Assembly: GCA_019056435.1 (NCBI GenBank)
Contig: CP077641.1
Span: 2,666,001 to 2,730,000, forward strand
DNA length: 64,000 nucleotides
Reading direction: 5' to 3'
Source of the DNA: Stutzerimonas stutzeri
Lineage (GTDB): Bacteria > Pseudomonadota > Gammaproteobacteria > Pseudomonadales > Pseudomonadaceae
Shown: positions 52,124 through 62,639 of the stretch, one piece after another
Layout of the letters: every line of letters begins with the position of its first letter
Position numbering within the stretch: position 1 is the first letter of the stretch
The notes under the pieces: model-generated
What the model was told of the DNA's origin: nothing
Seen by the model: only the letters and a program-made list of their open reading frames with translations
The model's database searches: none
Program-made: the position numbers and the translations under genes

Positions 52124-52861
52124 CTACATCATGACTTCCACCTGACCCGGCCCTGTCACTCGGGCCTTGACCACGCGGCCAGAGCTTTGGTTCTTGACCC
52201 GGATCTGGCTGCCGACAGCACCATCGGATAACGCTTCGCCCGGCATTCTGACATTAATTGCCGAATTTTTCGCGCTGATCACGACCTGATCACCTTTGCG
52301 CACCACCTCCGCGAGCGAGACGTAGCTTGGCGGTACGACCTGGTCGGCGAGGGCAGGACGGGTCAGCTTGTTGCCCACAACCTGATCGATTGCCGTGAGA
52401 TAGCCCTGATTGAGGAGGCTCACGTCCCGTTCAGCCAGCGTTACATCGGTTACATCAATGATGCTGTCCCGCTTGAGCGGGCGCAGCGTGACGACGACCT
52501 CACGGTATAGATGAACCTGGGCGGGGACGAAGACCGACCAGGGCGCCGAGCCTTCGCAGCTCACCCGGACTGTCGTTCGGCCAACAGGTTGTGCCGGGCT
52601 TTCCAGGCGTGCGGCCAGCGGTTGATCGCATGCTGCCAGGCGCAGGCGAGGGTCGAGGCGATTGACCTGCACCTGGTAGCGCGCCTGGATTTGGCTACGC
52701 TGCAGGTATTCCGTCACCTCACGCTCAAGAAAGGCGTGGGTCTCGTCGATAAGTTGTTCGGGCCGGGTTGCGGTCGTTGTCTGGGCAGCCTGGCTCAACC
52801 CGCTCAAGGCCGGTAGCAGGATTGCGCCGAAAGCAACGCTGAAACGCCGGAAAAAAGTCAT
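52124..52861 (-). CDS. flgA: Flagellar P-ring assembly chaperone FlgA
   Basis: A 245-residue periplasmic protein with a signal peptide (ending LSQAAQ). The C-terminal SAF-like domain has VVRKGDQVVISAKNSAINVRMPGEALSDGAVGSQIRVKN in part and ends VKARVTGPGQVEVMM. It helps FlgI assemble. ATG 52861 is chosen because it starts the signal peptide, has GAGCG upstream and suits the sigma-54 start point; ATG 52873 would lie at the predicted transcript start. Divergent from cheV. Confidence 0.92.
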   Translation of the reverse strand: MTFFRRFSVAFGAILLPALSGLSQAAQTTTATRPEQLIDETHAFLEREVTEYLQRSQIQARYQVQVNRLDPRLRLAACDQPLAARLESPAQPVGRTTVRVSCEGSAPWSVFVPAQVHLYREVVVTLRPLKRDSIIDVTDVTLAERDVSLLNQGYLTAIDQVVGNKLTRPALADQVVPPSYVSLAEVVRKGDQVVISAKNSAINVRMPGEALSDGAVGSQIRVKNQSSGRVVKARVTGPGQVEVMM

Positions 52862-52885
52862 TAGTTCGCTCATGACCAACACTAA

Positions 52886-52900
52886 GCAAGGGGCGTGCCG
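52886..52900 (-). promoter_or_regulatory. Sigma-54 promoter for flgA
   Basis: Minus strand CGGCAC (52900-52895), 5-base spacer GCCCC, TTGC (52889-52886), against TGGCAC-N5-TTGC (one mismatch). The expected start is near 52874, 13 bases before ATG 52861. Confidence 0.65.
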
Positions 52901-52958
52901 TCATGCTCCGGCTTCTAAACTGTCTCAGTGCCGATGTGGCAAGCAAGAGGAACCTGGC

Positions 52959-53890
52959 ATGGCCGGTGTATTGGATTCCGTAAACCAGCGAACGCAGCTG
53001 GTGGGGCAAAACCGTCTGGAGTTGTTGCTGTTCAGGCTCGATGGCAAGCAGCTGTACGGGATCAACGTGTTCAAGGTCAAGGAAGTCCTGCAATGCCCCA
53101 AGCTGACCGTCATGCCCCGCTCGAGCTCGGTGGTCCGGGGGTGGCGAACATTCGGGGTAGCACGCTTTCGATCCTGGACCTGTCTCGTGCCACGGGCAAG
53201 CCGGCGCTGGAGGACATCACCAACAGCTTCGCCATCATCGTCGAGTACAACAACAAGGTGCTGGGCTTCCTGGTTCGCTCGGTCGAGCGCATCGTCAACA
53301 TGAACTGGGAAGACATCCTGCCGCCGCCCAAGGGCGTTGGACGGGATCATTACCTGACGGCCGTGACTCATGTCGACAGCCAGATGGTTGAGATCATCGA
53401 CGTGGAAAAGGTCCTGGCTGAGGTCGCGCCGGTGTCGGAAACCGTCTCGGTCAGCATTACCGACGAGGAAACCCACTCCAAGGCATCGCTGTGCCGTGTA
53501 CTGATCGTCGATGATTCATCCGTTGCGCGAAAACAGATTATCCGTTGTCTACAGAACCTCGGTATCGAAGTCGTTGCGCACAACGACGGTCGTCAGGCGC
53601 TGACCTACCTGAAAGGGCTCGTCGCGCAGGGCAAGAAGCCGTCCGACGAGTTCATGATGATGATTTCCGATATCGAAATGCCGGAAATGGACGGCTATAC
53701 CCTGACAACCGAGGTACGCCAGGACCCGGACATGCGGGACATGCATATTCTCCTGCATACTTCGCTCTCCGGTGTCTTCAACCAGTCGATGGTAAAGCGC
53801 GTCGGTGCGGACGACTTTCTCGCCAAGTTCCAACCAGACGATCTGGCGAACCGGGTGATCGAGCGTGTCCGGTTGACGGATGGGAAATGA
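52959..53890 (+). CDS. cheV: Chemotaxis protein CheV (one frameshift)
   Basis: A CheW-like coupling domain joined to a response-regulator domain; about 310 residues. The CheW domain shows RLDGKQLYGINVFKVKEVL and VNMNWEDILPPP; the receiver has VLIVDDSSVARKQI, the phospho-acceptor aspartate in ISDIEMPEMDGY, and HTSLSG. The frame breaks at 53137-53141: one added G gives VVRGVANIRGSTLSILDLS. Start ATG 52959 follows AGAGGAA. It couples receptors to CheA and adapts signalling. Confidence 0.93.
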
Positions 53891-53931
53891 GGCGCAAGCC
53901 TCTCAACAAGACGACCTGAGGGGCGTGATTA

Positions 53932-54756
53932 GTGTCAGGTGATCTGGATTTCGATCAGTTCCGGGTGTTTCTGGAAAAGACGTGCGGCATCTTGCTGGGC
54001 AACAACAAGCAGTACCTGGTGTCCAGCCGGCTCAACAAGCTGATGGAGCAGCAAGGTCTCAAGACTCTCGGTGACCTGGTCAGGAAGATCCAGGCTCAAC
54101 CTCGCAGTGGACTGCGCGAACAGGTCGTCGATGCGATGACGACCAACGAGACGCTCTGGTTTCGTGATACCTATCCGTTCGAGGTCATGAAGAGCCGCAT
54201 CTTGCCGGAGCTGCTCAAGGCCGCGCCGGGCCGGCGCTTGCGCATCTGGTCGGCCGCGTGTTCTTCCGGGCAGGAACCCTATTCGTTGTCGATGACAATC
54301 GACGAATACGAGCGCAACAGCCCCAGCCAGCCGAAACTATCGGTACAGATCGTCGCAACCGAGCTGTCCGGCGCCATGCTGGCGGCGAGCAAGGCCGCGG
54401 AATACGACAGCCTGGCAATTGCGCGTGGGCTTTCCAGTGATCGCCTCCAGCGGTACTTCGATGTGAAAGCGCCCGGGCGCTGGGGGGTCAAGCCGGCAAT
54501 CCGCAACCGTGTCGAGTTTCGCGTGCAGAACCTGCTCGACAGCTATGCCGCGCTGGGCAAGTTCGACGTGGTGTTTTGCCGGAACGTGCTCATCTATTTC
54601 TCTGCGGATGTGAAGAAAGACATCCTCCGCCGCATTCATGCCACCCTCAAGCCAGGTGGCTACCTTTTCCTCGGCGCATCCGAAGCGCTGAATGGGTTGC
54701 CGGAGCTGTATCAGATGGTGCAGTGCAGCCCCGGCATTATTTATAAGGCCAAATAG
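53932..54756 (+). CDS. cheR: Protein-glutamate O-methyltransferase CheR
   Basis: A 274-residue SAM-dependent methylase of chemoreceptors. N-terminal helical domain, then MTTNETLWFRD, the SAM motif IWSAACSSGQEPYSL, VATELSGAML, and FDVVFCRNVLIYFS with KPGGYLFLGASEAL. Start GTG 53932 after GAGGGG. The cheV-cheR pair directly upstream of flgB matches Pseudomonas. Confidence 0.95.
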   Translation: MSGDLDFDQFRVFLEKTCGILLGNNKQYLVSSRLNKLMEQQGLKTLGDLVRKIQAQPRSGLREQVVDAMTTNETLWFRDTYPFEVMKSRILPELLKAAPGRRLRIWSAACSSGQEPYSLSMTIDEYERNSPSQPKLSVQIVATELSGAMLAASKAAEYDSLAIARGLSSDRLQRYFDVKAPGRWGVKPAIRNRVEFRVQNLLDSYAALGKFDVVFCRNVLIYFSADVKKDILRRIHATLKPGGYLFLGASEALNGLPELYQMVQCSPGIIYKAK

Positions 54757-54890
54757 CCGACCTCCGAGCGGCAGAATTCTGTCGCTGCGCAACAAGATAG
54801 CGGCAAGGAGGATGGAAAAACCTTGCCGCTTTTGACGCCTGAGTAGGCGTACTCTTCCTGAAACCCTTGCAATTCAGTGCCTTGAATAAA

Positions 54891-54906
54891 TGGCACGACC
54901 TTTGCT
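54891..54906 (+). promoter_or_regulatory. Sigma-54 promoter for flgBCDE
   Basis: TGGCAC (54891-54896), 5-base spacer GACCT, TTGC (54902-54905) is a perfect match to the sigma-54 consensus. It lies 44 bases upstream of the flgB start. Activation by FleQ/FleR in Pseudomonas is known for this class. Confidence 0.9.
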
Positions 54907-54949
54907 GAAGCTCTGTCACGCAGACTTGTATCCGGCAAAGGTCCAGATC

Positions 54950-55352
54950 ATGAGCATCAGTTTCGACAAGGCACTTGGCATTCACGAGAAGGCGCTCGGC
55001 TTTCGCGCGCAGCGCCGAGGTATTGGCCAACAACATCGCCAACGCCGACACCCCCAATTACAAGGCCCGTGACCTCGACTTCAGCGCTGTGCTGGCTGCC
55101 CAGCACAGCAAGAGCGAGGGGCATTTCGGGGTGAACGTCACCAACAGCAAGCATATCGCCGCCGAGGGGATGGAAATCGCCGATCCCGGCTTGCGTTTCC
55201 GTACGCCGGCGCACGCCTCGCTCGACCAGAACACCGTCGACGCTCAGGTGGAGCAGGCCGCCTATGCCGAGAACGCCATCGACTTCCAGGCGAGCTTCAC
55301 ATTGCTCAACAGCAAGTTCAGGGGGCTGATGAGCGCCCTGCGCGGCGAATAA
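54950..55352 (+). CDS. flgB: Flagellar proximal rod protein FlgB (one frame break)
   Basis: About 134 residues. The start SISFDKALGIHEKALGFRAQR is in one frame and the conserved AEVLANNIANADTPNYKARDLDFS continues in another. The change lies near 55005-55012 (net +1 or -2 bases); the lost dinucleotide GC in CAGCGC(GC)CGAG would restore FRAQRAEVLANN. The C-terminus NAIDFQASFTLLNSKFRGLMSALRGE is typical. FlgB is the MS-ring-proximal rod component. ATG 54950 has AAGG upstream. Confidence 0.92.
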
Positions 55353-55365
55353 GAGGAGTTTTCCC

Positions 55366-55809
55366 ATGTCCCTTAGCAACGTCTTCAACATCGCCGGCAG
55401 CGGCATGAGTGCCCAGAGCACTCGGCTGAATACCATTTCCAGCAACATCGCTAACGCCGAGACGGTGTCCTCCAGCGTCGACCAGACCTATCGTGCGCGG
55501 CATCCGGTTTTCGCCACCATGCTGCAGCAGGCCGGAGGCGCGCCGAATGAGTCGCTGTTCGCTGAGCAGGATCAGGCAGGCGCCGGTGTCCAGGTGCTTG
55601 GCATCGTCGAGGATCAGAGCGAGCTGCAGGCCCGCTATGAGCCTAACCATCCCGCGGCGAACGCCGACGGCTACGTGTACTACCCGAACGTCAACGTCGT
55701 CGAAGAAATGGCAGACATGATCTCGGCCAGCCGCTCGTTCCAGACCAATGCCGAGCTGATGAACACGGCCAAGAGCATGCTTCAGAAAGTCCTGACCCTG
55801 GGTCAGTAA
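55366..55809 (+). CDS. flgC: Flagellar proximal rod protein FlgC
   Basis: A 147-residue rod protein. Conserved N-terminus FNIAGSGMSAQSTRLNTISSNIANAETV and C-terminus YYPNVNVVEEMADMISASRSFQTNAELMNTAKSML are the standard FlgC blocks. Intact, 13 bases after flgB. Confidence 0.96.
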   Translation: MSLSNVFNIAGSGMSAQSTRLNTISSNIANAETVSSSVDQTYRARHPVFATMLQQAGGAPNESLFAEQDQAGAGVQVLGIVEDQSELQARYEPNHPAANADGYVYYPNVNVVEEMADMISASRSFQTNAELMNTAKSMLQKVLTLGQ

Positions 55810-55827
55810 TCCCTACGAGAGATCGCC

Positions 55828-56508
55828 ATGACGACGACTAGCGGTGTCAGCGGTACGGGCTCGGTGCTCGACCAATACCAGATCAAGGATCGGGAAGTTA
55901 AGAGTAACGACCTTGGCAAGAACGAGTTCCTCGAGCTGCTGGTAACGCAGCTGAACAACCAGAACCCCCTGGAGCCACAGGAGAACGGTGAGTTCATCGC
56001 CCAGTTGGCCCAGTTCAGTACGGTCGAAGGGGTCGAGAAGCTCAACTCCAGCGTCGAGACGATGCTGTCCGGCTATCAGTCCTCGCAGGCACTCCAGGCC
56101 TCGTCCCTGGTGGGTCGCAAGGTCATTGTGCCGACCGACAAAGCCGTCGTGGATACCAGCGAGACCTTCAAGGCCAGCCTGGTCCTGCCCACCACCAGCA
56201 GCAACGTATCGGTAAACGTCTACGACAGTGCCGGTACGGTCGTGAACCGGATCAACATGGGCCAGCAGGAAGCGGGCAACGTTTCATTCATGTGGGATGG
56301 CAAGGACTCGAGCGGCAAAACCTTGCCGCCGGGCACCTACCGATTCGAAGCACAAGCGACCTACCAGGGCGAGACCAAGGGGCTGTACACCCTGCTTCCC
56401 GCCAACGTAGACAGCGTCACACTCGGACAGAACGGCGGTGAGCTGATGCTCAACCTGGCCGGTGTTGGCAGCATCGCGCTGTCGCAAGTCCAGGTCATCG
56501 GCCAGTAA
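55828..56508 (+). CDS. flgD: Flagellar hook capping protein FlgD
   Basis: A 226-residue scaffold that caps the growing hook. GKNEFLELLVTQLNNQNPLEPQENGEFIAQLAQFSTVEG is the hallmark N-terminal region; the C-terminal part has a FnIII/Tudor-like FLGD-FNIII segment with WDGKDSSGKTLPPGTYRFEA. Intact, 18 bases after flgC. Confidence 0.96.
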   Translation: MTTTSGVSGTGSVLDQYQIKDREVKSNDLGKNEFLELLVTQLNNQNPLEPQENGEFIAQLAQFSTVEGVEKLNSSVETMLSGYQSSQALQASSLVGRKVIVPTDKAVVDTSETFKASLVLPTTSSNVSVNVYDSAGTVVNRINMGQQEAGNVSFMWDGKDSSGKTLPPGTYRFEAQATYQGETKGLYTLLPANVDSVTLGQNGGELMLNLAGVGSIALSQVQVIGQ

Positions 56509-56538
56509 CCGCCGGCACGCCCGGCACAGGAGCATTTC

Positions 56539-57818
56539 ATGTCGTTCAATATCGGCCTCAGCGGCATGCGCGCCGCCAGCAAAGACCTCAACGTCACGGG
56601 TAACAACATCGCCAACGCCGGCACGGTGGGCTTCAAGCAGTCGCGTGCGGAGTTCTCCGATGTGTATGCCGCCTCGATGCTGGGCTCCGGCAAGAATCCG
56701 GTCGGCAGCGGCGTTCTGCTGTCCGACATTTCCCAGCAGTTCAACCAGGGCAACATCAACTACACGCAGAATGCCCTGGACCTGGCGATCAACGGCAACG
56801 GCTTTTTCCAGGTCAGCAACAACGGTGCGCTGAGCTATACCCGTGCCGGTTACTTCGGTACGGACAAAGAGGGCAACTTGGTCGATAACTTCGGCTACAA
56901 CCTGCAAGGTTATGGCGTCGATGACAACGGCAACATCCGCACGGGACAGGTTAGCGATCTGAAGATCCAGACGTCCAGCCAGGAGCCCAAGGCCACGACC
57001 AAGGTCACCCAAGGCTTCAACCTGAACTCGACGAACACCGAGCCGGTCAACACGCCGTTCGATCCGTCCGATCCGTTGAGCTACAACTCGTCCACCTCGA
57101 CCAATATCTATGACGAGCAGGGCAACGCCCATGTCATGACTCAGTATTTCGTCAAGACCGGCACCGCCAATACCTGGCAGATGCACGTCCTGGTCGACGG
57201 GCGAAATCCGGCCGATCCAGTCAATAGCACCGCGCCGGCAACCACGGCGCTGCAGTTCAGCCCTCCGGCGCCCTGATCGATCCGGCCAGTGGCACCTCTG
57301 CCATTACCGGTTGGCAGCCGGCCGTGAAGAATACCGACGGTACGTGGTCATTGAACAATGCAGCGCCGGCGGCCGGCTTGAACATGACGCTGGACATGCG
57401 AGGCTCGACCCAGTACGCCAGCGCCTTCGCCGTCAACAGTGTCAGCCAGGACGGCTACACCACCGGCGAACTGGCGGGCCTGGAGATCAGCGAGACCGGC
57501 GAGATTTTCGCGCGCTACACCAACGGACAATCCAAGGTGCAGGGGCAGATCATCCTGGCGAACTTCGCCAACGTTCAAGGTTTGACGCCTGTCGGCAAGA
57601 CCCAGTGGGTGCAATCGTTCGAATCGGGCGAGCCGGTTCGCAACCCGCCGGGTAGCGGTACGCTGGGTTCGCTGCAGGCCGGCGCGCTTGAGGATTCGAA
57701 CGTTGAATTGTCTGACCAGCTCGTCAACCTGATCGTGGCGCAACGCAACTACCAGGCGAACGCCAAAACCATCGAGACCGAAAGCGCCATCACTCAGACG
57801 ATCATCAACTTGCGCTAA
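56539..57818 (+). CDS. flgE: Flagellar hook protein FlgE (one frameshift)
   Basis: About 426 residues. Conserved start [38 protein letters not shown] and end [42 protein letters not shown]. The frame stops at FSPPAP; one C added to 57261-57263 gives [22 protein letters not shown] and the rest. The middle domain is variable among strains. The hook subunit; a strong terminator follows. Confidence 0.94.
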
Positions 57819-57870
57819 GCGTCCATCCTTTGACAGCGGGGCGGCGGGAAACTGCCGCCTCGCCAGCTTC

Positions 57871-57893
57871 AGGCCCCTCGGGGCCTTTTTTTT
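57871..57893 (+). terminator. Rho-independent terminator after flgE
   Basis: AGGCCCC (57871-57877) and GGGGCCT (57880-57886) form a 7-bp stem with a two-base nominal loop and a run of eight T to 57893. It separates flgBCDE from the flgF operon. Confidence 0.9.
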
Positions 57894-57941
57894 GCATATA
57901 AAAATCCTTATATTTCAGCCGTTTAGATTGATTAACTGCGG

Positions 57942-57956
57942 TGGCATGCGTCTTGC
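57942..57956 (+). promoter_or_regulatory. Sigma-54 promoter for flgF operon
   Basis: TGGCAT (57942-57947), spacer GCGTC, TTGC (57953-57956): one mismatch from the sigma-54 consensus in the last base of the first box. Placed 55 bases upstream of the flgF ATG at 58011. Confidence 0.85.
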
Positions 57957-58010
57957 TATTTAAGCTTCTGAAGAGTCATTACGCGTCAATCAGCGCGTTT
58001 CGGAGGTTCG

Positions 58011-58751
58011 ATGGACAAGATGCTTTATGTAGCGATGACGGGTGCGAGCCAGAACGCGCGCGCTCAGCAGGCGCACGCCAACAACCTGGCAAACATCTCG
58101 ACAACCGGCTTCCGGCGCGACTTCGAGCAGGCCCGCTCGATGCAGGTATTCGGCGACACGTTCCCCGCTCGTGTCTATGCGATGACGGAGCGACCCGGCA
58201 CGGATTTCAGCGCCGGCACCTTGCAGGAGACCGGCCGGGATCTCGATGTTGCCGTCGAAGGCGAGGGCTGGATCGCGGTACAGGCGCCCGATGGCAGCGA
58301 GGCCTATGCCCGCACCGGCAGCCTCAACATCGACACCCTGGGCATCCTGCGCACCGGCGATGGTTTGCCGGTGCTCGGCAATGCGGGGCCGATCGCCGTG
58401 CCGCCGGAGGAGAAGGTCGAGATCGGCGCCGATGGCTCCATCAGCATTCGCGCGCTCGGTGAAGACCCGAACGTAGTGGTGACGGTCGATCGGCTGAAAC
58501 TGGTGAACCCCGATCCCAAGCAACTGGAGAAGGGCACCGACGGATTGATCCGCATGAAGGACGGCCAGCCTGTCGAGGCTGATGCCGCGGTCCGTGTCAC
58601 GTCCGGCTTCCTCGAGGCGAGCAACGTCAATGCCGTCGCCGAGATGACTTCGATGCTTGCCCTGTCCCGGCAATTCGAGCTTCACGTGAAGATGATGCGC
58701 ACGGCCGAAGAAGACAGTGCCGCAGCGGCCCGAGTCTTGCAGAACAGCTAA
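58011..58751 (+). CDS. flgF: Flagellar proximal rod protein FlgF
   Basis: A 246-residue rod subunit. Start MDKMLYVAMTGASQNARAQ, NNLANISTTGFRRDFEQARS, and end GFLEASNVNAVAEMTSMLALSRQFELHVKMM. GGAGG precedes the ATG. First gene of the flgFGHIJK operon. Intact. Confidence 0.96.
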   Translation: MDKMLYVAMTGASQNARAQQAHANNLANISTTGFRRDFEQARSMQVFGDTFPARVYAMTERPGTDFSAGTLQETGRDLDVAVEGEGWIAVQAPDGSEAYARTGSLNIDTLGILRTGDGLPVLGNAGPIAVPPEEKVEIGADGSISIRALGEDPNVVVTVDRLKLVNPDPKQLEKGTDGLIRMKDGQPVEADAAVRVTSGFLEASNVNAVAEMTSMLALSRQFELHVKMMRTAEEDSAAAARVLQNS

Positions 58752-58796
58752 CAAACTAGGCGGCGTGCCTGATTCCCGGCACGCGAGGAGAAGACC

Positions 58797-59582
58797 ATGC
58801 TTCCAGCACTGTGGGTGAGTAAGACCGGTTTGTCCGCCCAGGACATGAACCTGACCACCATTTCCAACAACCTGGCGAACGTGTCCACCACCGGCTTCAA
58901 GAAGGACCGTGCCGAGTTCCAGGACCTGCTCTACCAGATCCGTCGCCAGCCCGGCGGCCAGTCCAGCCAGGACAGCGAATTGCCGTCCGGCCTGCAGCTG
59001 GGTACCGGTGTGCGCATCGTCGGAACGCAGAAGCAGTTCACCACCGGCAGCCTGCAAACCACCGAGCAGCCACTGGACATGGCCATCAATGGTCGCGGGT
59101 TCTTCCAGGTCCTGCTGCCCGACGGCACCGTGTCCTATTCCCGTGACGGTAGCTTCCACCTGAACGCCGATGGCCAGATCGTCACCTCCAATGGCTACGC
59201 GTTGGAGCCCGCCATCGTCGTGCCGCCGGAAACCCAGACCTTCACCGTGGGCGAGGACGGCACCGTCTCGGTCACGACGCTCGGCAATCCGGCGCCGCAG
59301 GTGATCGGCAACATCCAGACCGCTGACTTCGTCAACCCGGCTGGTCTGCAGGCCATGGGCAGCAACCTGTTCCTTGAAACCGCCGCCAGTGGCGCGCCGC
59401 AGGTCAGCACGCCGGGCCTCAACGGCCTGGGCACCGTGCTGCAGAACACACTGGAAAACTCCAACGTCAGCGTCGTCGAGGAACTGGTGAACATGATCAC
59501 CACCCAGCGCGCCTACGAGATGAATTCGAAAGTCATCTCCACGGCCGACCAGATGCTGTCTTTCGTTACCCAGCAGCTGTAA
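58797..59582 (+). CDS. flgG: Flagellar distal rod protein FlgG
   Basis: A 261-residue rod protein. [46 protein letters not shown] at the start and [36 protein letters not shown] at the end are highly conserved. AGGAGAAG precedes the ATG. Intact. Confidence 0.97.
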   Translation: MLPALWVSKTGLSAQDMNLTTISNNLANVSTTGFKKDRAEFQDLLYQIRRQPGGQSSQDSELPSGLQLGTGVRIVGTQKQFTTGSLQTTEQPLDMAINGRGFFQVLLPDGTVSYSRDGSFHLNADGQIVTSNGYALEPAIVVPPETQTFTVGEDGTVSVTTLGNPAPQVIGNIQTADFVNPAGLQAMGSNLFLETAASGAPQVSTPGLNGLGTVLQNTLENSNVSVVEELVNMITTQRAYEMNSKVISTADQMLSFVTQQL

Positions 59583-59611
59583 CAGCAGTCAGCCGCTGGA
59601 TTGAGGTGAAT

Positions 59612-60307
59612 ATGCGTCGCTTGTTGAATGTCCTGCCGCTGGTGCCTGCCATGATCCTGTCCGGGTGCATGGCGCCGGCTCCGAAACCCAACGATCCGTA
59701 CTACGCGCCGGTGCTGCCACGCACACCGCTGCCGGCTGCGCAAAACAACGGGGCGATCTACCAGGCGGGTTTCGAAACCAATCTGTACGACGACAGGAAG
59801 GCCTATCGGGTCGGCGACATCATCACCGTCACGCTCAACGAAAAGACCCAGGCGAGCAAGAACTCGAACTCCAAGATTTCCAAGGAGAGCAAGGCCAATA
59901 TCGGTCTCGGCTCGCTTTTTGGCGGCGCCGTCTCGATGGCCAACCCGCTGACCGGCAACAGCATGAGCCTGGGCGCCGAGTACGACGCGTCACGTGACAC
60001 CTCCGGTTCCGGCCAGGCAGGGCAGAGCAACAGCCTGTCCGGCTCGATCACCGTGACCGTCTCGGACGTATTGCCCAACGGCATTCTGGCGATCCGTGGC
60101 GAGAAGTGGATGACGCTCAACACCGGCGACGAGCTGGTACGCATCGCTGGCCTGGTGCGCTCGGACGATATCGCGACCGATAACACCGTGCCCTCGACCC
60201 GCATTGCCGACGCCCGCATCACCTATTCCGGCACCGGCGCCTTCGCCGATGCCAGCCAGCCAGGTTGGCTGGACCGTTTCTTCATCAGCCCGTTGTGGCC
60301 GTTCTAA
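59612..60307 (+). CDS. flgH: Flagellar L-ring lipoprotein FlgH
   Basis: A 231-residue outer-membrane lipoprotein forming the L-ring. Lipobox LSGC (lipid Cys at residue 19), [19 protein letters not shown], then [31 protein letters not shown] and [17 protein letters not shown]. The ATG 59612 follows GAGG; a GTG at 59606 is in frame. Intact. Confidence 0.96.
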   Translation: MRRLLNVLPLVPAMILSGCMAPAPKPNDPYYAPVLPRTPLPAAQNNGAIYQAGFETNLYDDRKAYRVGDIITVTLNEKTQASKNSNSKISKESKANIGLGSLFGGAVSMANPLTGNSMSLGAEYDASRDTSGSGQAGQSNSLSGSITVTVSDVLPNGILAIRGEKWMTLNTGDELVRIAGLVRSDDIATDNTVPSTRIADARITYSGTGAFADASQPGWLDRFFISPLWPF

Positions 60308-60320
60308 GCAGGTGTCGGCT

Positions 60321-61424
60321 ATGAAAGTGTTCAGCTTGTTATTGATGGCTCTGCTGTGTCTGGCTGGCGCGCCGGTGCATGCCGAGCGCCTCAAGGACAT
60401 CGCCAGCATCCAGGGCGTGCGCAGCAACCAGCTGATCGGTTACGGCCTGGTCGTCGGCCTCAATGGTAGCGGTGACCAGACCACCCAGACCCCGTTCACC
60501 GTGCAGACCTTCAACAACATGATGGCGCAGTTCGGCATCAAGGTGCCGGCGGGCGGCAACGTGCAGCTGAAGAACGTCGCGGCGGTATCGATCCATGCCG
60601 AGCTGCCGCCCTTCGCCAAGCCCGGTCAGACGATCGATATCACGGTATCGTCGATTGGCAACGCCAAGAGTCTGCGCGGCGGTAGCCTGCTCATGGCCCC
60701 GCTCAAGGGGATCGACGGTAACGTCTACGCCATTGCCCAGGGCAATCTGGTCGTCGGTGGTTTCGATGCAGGCGGTGCCGACGGCTCGCGCATCACCGTC
60801 AACATTCCTTCGGCCGGACGTATCCCCAACGGTGCTACCGTGGAACGCCCAGTGCCCAGCGCTTTCAACCAGGGCACCACCCTGACGATGAACCTCAATC
60901 GCCCCGATTTCACCACGGCCAAGAACATCGTCGATCACATCAATGAACTGCTCGGCCCGGGCGTGGCCCAGGCCCTCGATGGCGGTTCGATCAGCATCAC
61001 CGCGCCGCTCGATCCGAGCCAGCGCGTCGACTACCTCTCGATTCTGGAAAACCTCGAGGTCGACGTCGGCCAGGCGGTCGCCAAGGTCATCATCAACTCG
61101 CGTACCGGCACCATTGTCATTGGCCAGAATGTGCGCGTGCAGCCGGCTGCCGTGACACACGGCAGCCTGACCGTGACCATCACCGAGGATCCGCAGGTCA
61201 GTCAGCCCAATCCGCTGTCCGACGGCCAGACCGTGGTGGTGCCGAACTCCAAGGTGAAAGCCGAGCAGGAAGCCAAGCCGATGTTCAAGTTCGCCCCGGG
61301 TACGACGCTCGACGAGATCGTGCGCGCGGTGAACCAGGTCGGCGCGGCACCGAGTGACCTGATGGCCATCCTCGAGGCGCTCAAACAGGCCGGTGCGCTG
61401 CAAGCAGACCTGATCGTGATCTGA
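60321..61424 (+). CDS. flgI: Flagellar P-ring protein FlgI
   Basis: A 367-residue periplasmic ring protein with a signal peptide ending [66 protein letters not shown] and [19 protein letters not shown] in sequence are typical. Its assembly needs FlgA, found about 8 kb upstream here. Intact. Confidence 0.97.
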   Translation: MKVFSLLLMALLCLAGAPVHAERLKDIASIQGVRSNQLIGYGLVVGLNGSGDQTTQTPFTVQTFNNMMAQFGIKVPAGGNVQLKNVAAVSIHAELPPFAKPGQTIDITVSSIGNAKSLRGGSLLMAPLKGIDGNVYAIAQGNLVVGGFDAGGADGSRITVNIPSAGRIPNGATVERPVPSAFNQGTTLTMNLNRPDFTTAKNIVDHINELLGPGVAQALDGGSISITAPLDPSQRVDYLSILENLEVDVGQAVAKVIINSRTGTIVIGQNVRVQPAAVTHGSLTVTITEDPQVSQPNPLSDGQTVVVPNSKVKAEQEAKPMFKFAPGTTLDEIVRAVNQVGAAPSDLMAILEALKQAGALQADLIVI

Positions 61425-61434
61425 GGACCGGGAC

Positions 61435-62637
61435 ATGGAAAATCGTCTGGGAACGGCTCGGCGTACGCCTGACAGTGGCAGCTACTCCGACCTGAATCGC
61501 TTGAACCAGCTCAAGGTGGGCAAGGACCGCGACAGCGCCGAGAACGTGCGCAAGGTCGCCCAGGAATTCGAGTCCCTGTTCATGAACGAGATGCTCAAGT
61601 CGATGCGGTCGGCCACTGAAGTCATGTCCCAAGACAATCCATTCAACAGCCAGGCCAGCAAGCAGTACCAGGACATGCACGACCAGCAGCTGTCCGTCAC
61701 GCTGTCGAAGGAGGGCGGTGGCATCGGCCTCGCCGACGTGCTGATTCGCCAGCTCAGCAAGCAGCAGGCGCCCAGCGAGAAGCCCAACCCCTTTGCTCAG
61801 GTCGCCCAGACGCAAGGCTCCAAGTGGTCGAGCAGCCCCGACGCCGCTGTCGCTAAGGTCGACCCGGCGCGTAACGATGTGCAGATGCTCAATCAGCGGC
61901 GTCTGGCGCTGCCTGGCCGGCTCACGGAGCGCAGCCCGGCGGACGTTGCGATGGCGCCTACGCCGACCGAACAGGCCACCCAGGTAGCCCAGGCCGGAAC
62001 GGTACAGCCACTGGTCGACCTTGACTGGAAGCCTGCCACCGCTTTTGCCGCACCTGTCGAGGCACCCTTGACCGTCAATGGCGTCGAGGCGAGCGCACCG
62101 AGCGCGCCGAGCAAGACACGCTTCAGTTCGCCGGCCGAATTCATCGCGACCATGCTGCCGATGGCCGAAAAAGCGGCCAAGCGCTTGGGCGTGGAAGCGC
62201 GTTTCCTCGTGGCACAGGCTGCGCTAGAGACTGGCTGGGGCAAGTCGATGATCAAACAGAAGGACGGCAGCAACAGCCACAACCTGTTTGGCATCAAGGC
62301 CACCGGCTGGCAAGGCGAGTCGGCGAAGGTCACCACCACTGAATATGTCAACGGCAAGGCGACCAAGCAGGTCGCCGGCTTCCGCGCCTACGACTCATTC
62401 GAGCAGAGCTTCAACGATTACGTGCGGCTGCTTGAGAGCAACGACCGCTACAAGCCCGCGATCCAGGTGGCGAGCACCTCGGGTGACTCCGAGCGCTTCG
62501 TAAAAGAATTGCAGCGGGCCGGCTATGCCACCGACCCACAATACGCGCGGAAGATCAACCAGATCGCCCGCAAGGTGCAGACCTATCAGACTATCGCCGA
62601 CGCCAGCACGGCGCCGACGACGCGGACTAGAGGCTAA
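61435..62637 (+). CDS. flgJ: Flagellar rod assembly protein / muramidase FlgJ
   Basis: A 400-residue two-domain protein. The N-terminal rod-capping part (about 1-115) has KVAQEFESLFMNEMLKSMR; a linker follows; the C-terminal GH73 domain (about 230-395) has FLVAQAALETGWGKS with the catalytic Glu265, SHNLFGIKA and the second conserved region FRAYDSFEQSFNDYV. It opens the peptidoglycan for the rod. Intact. Confidence 0.95.
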   Translation: MENRLGTARRTPDSGSYSDLNRLNQLKVGKDRDSAENVRKVAQEFESLFMNEMLKSMRSATEVMSQDNPFNSQASKQYQDMHDQQLSVTLSKEGGGIGLADVLIRQLSKQQAPSEKPNPFAQVAQTQGSKWSSSPDAAVAKVDPARNDVQMLNQRRLALPGRLTERSPADVAMAPTPTEQATQVAQAGTVQPLVDLDWKPATAFAAPVEAPLTVNGVEASAPSAPSKTRFSSPAEFIATMLPMAEKAAKRLGVEARFLVAQAALETGWGKSMIKQKDGSNSHNLFGIKATGWQGESAKVTTTEYVNGKATKQVAGFRAYDSFEQSFNDYVRLLESNDRYKPAIQVASTSGDSERFVKELQRAGYATDPQYARKINQIARKVQTYQTIADASTAPTTRTRG

Positions 62638-62639
62638 TC

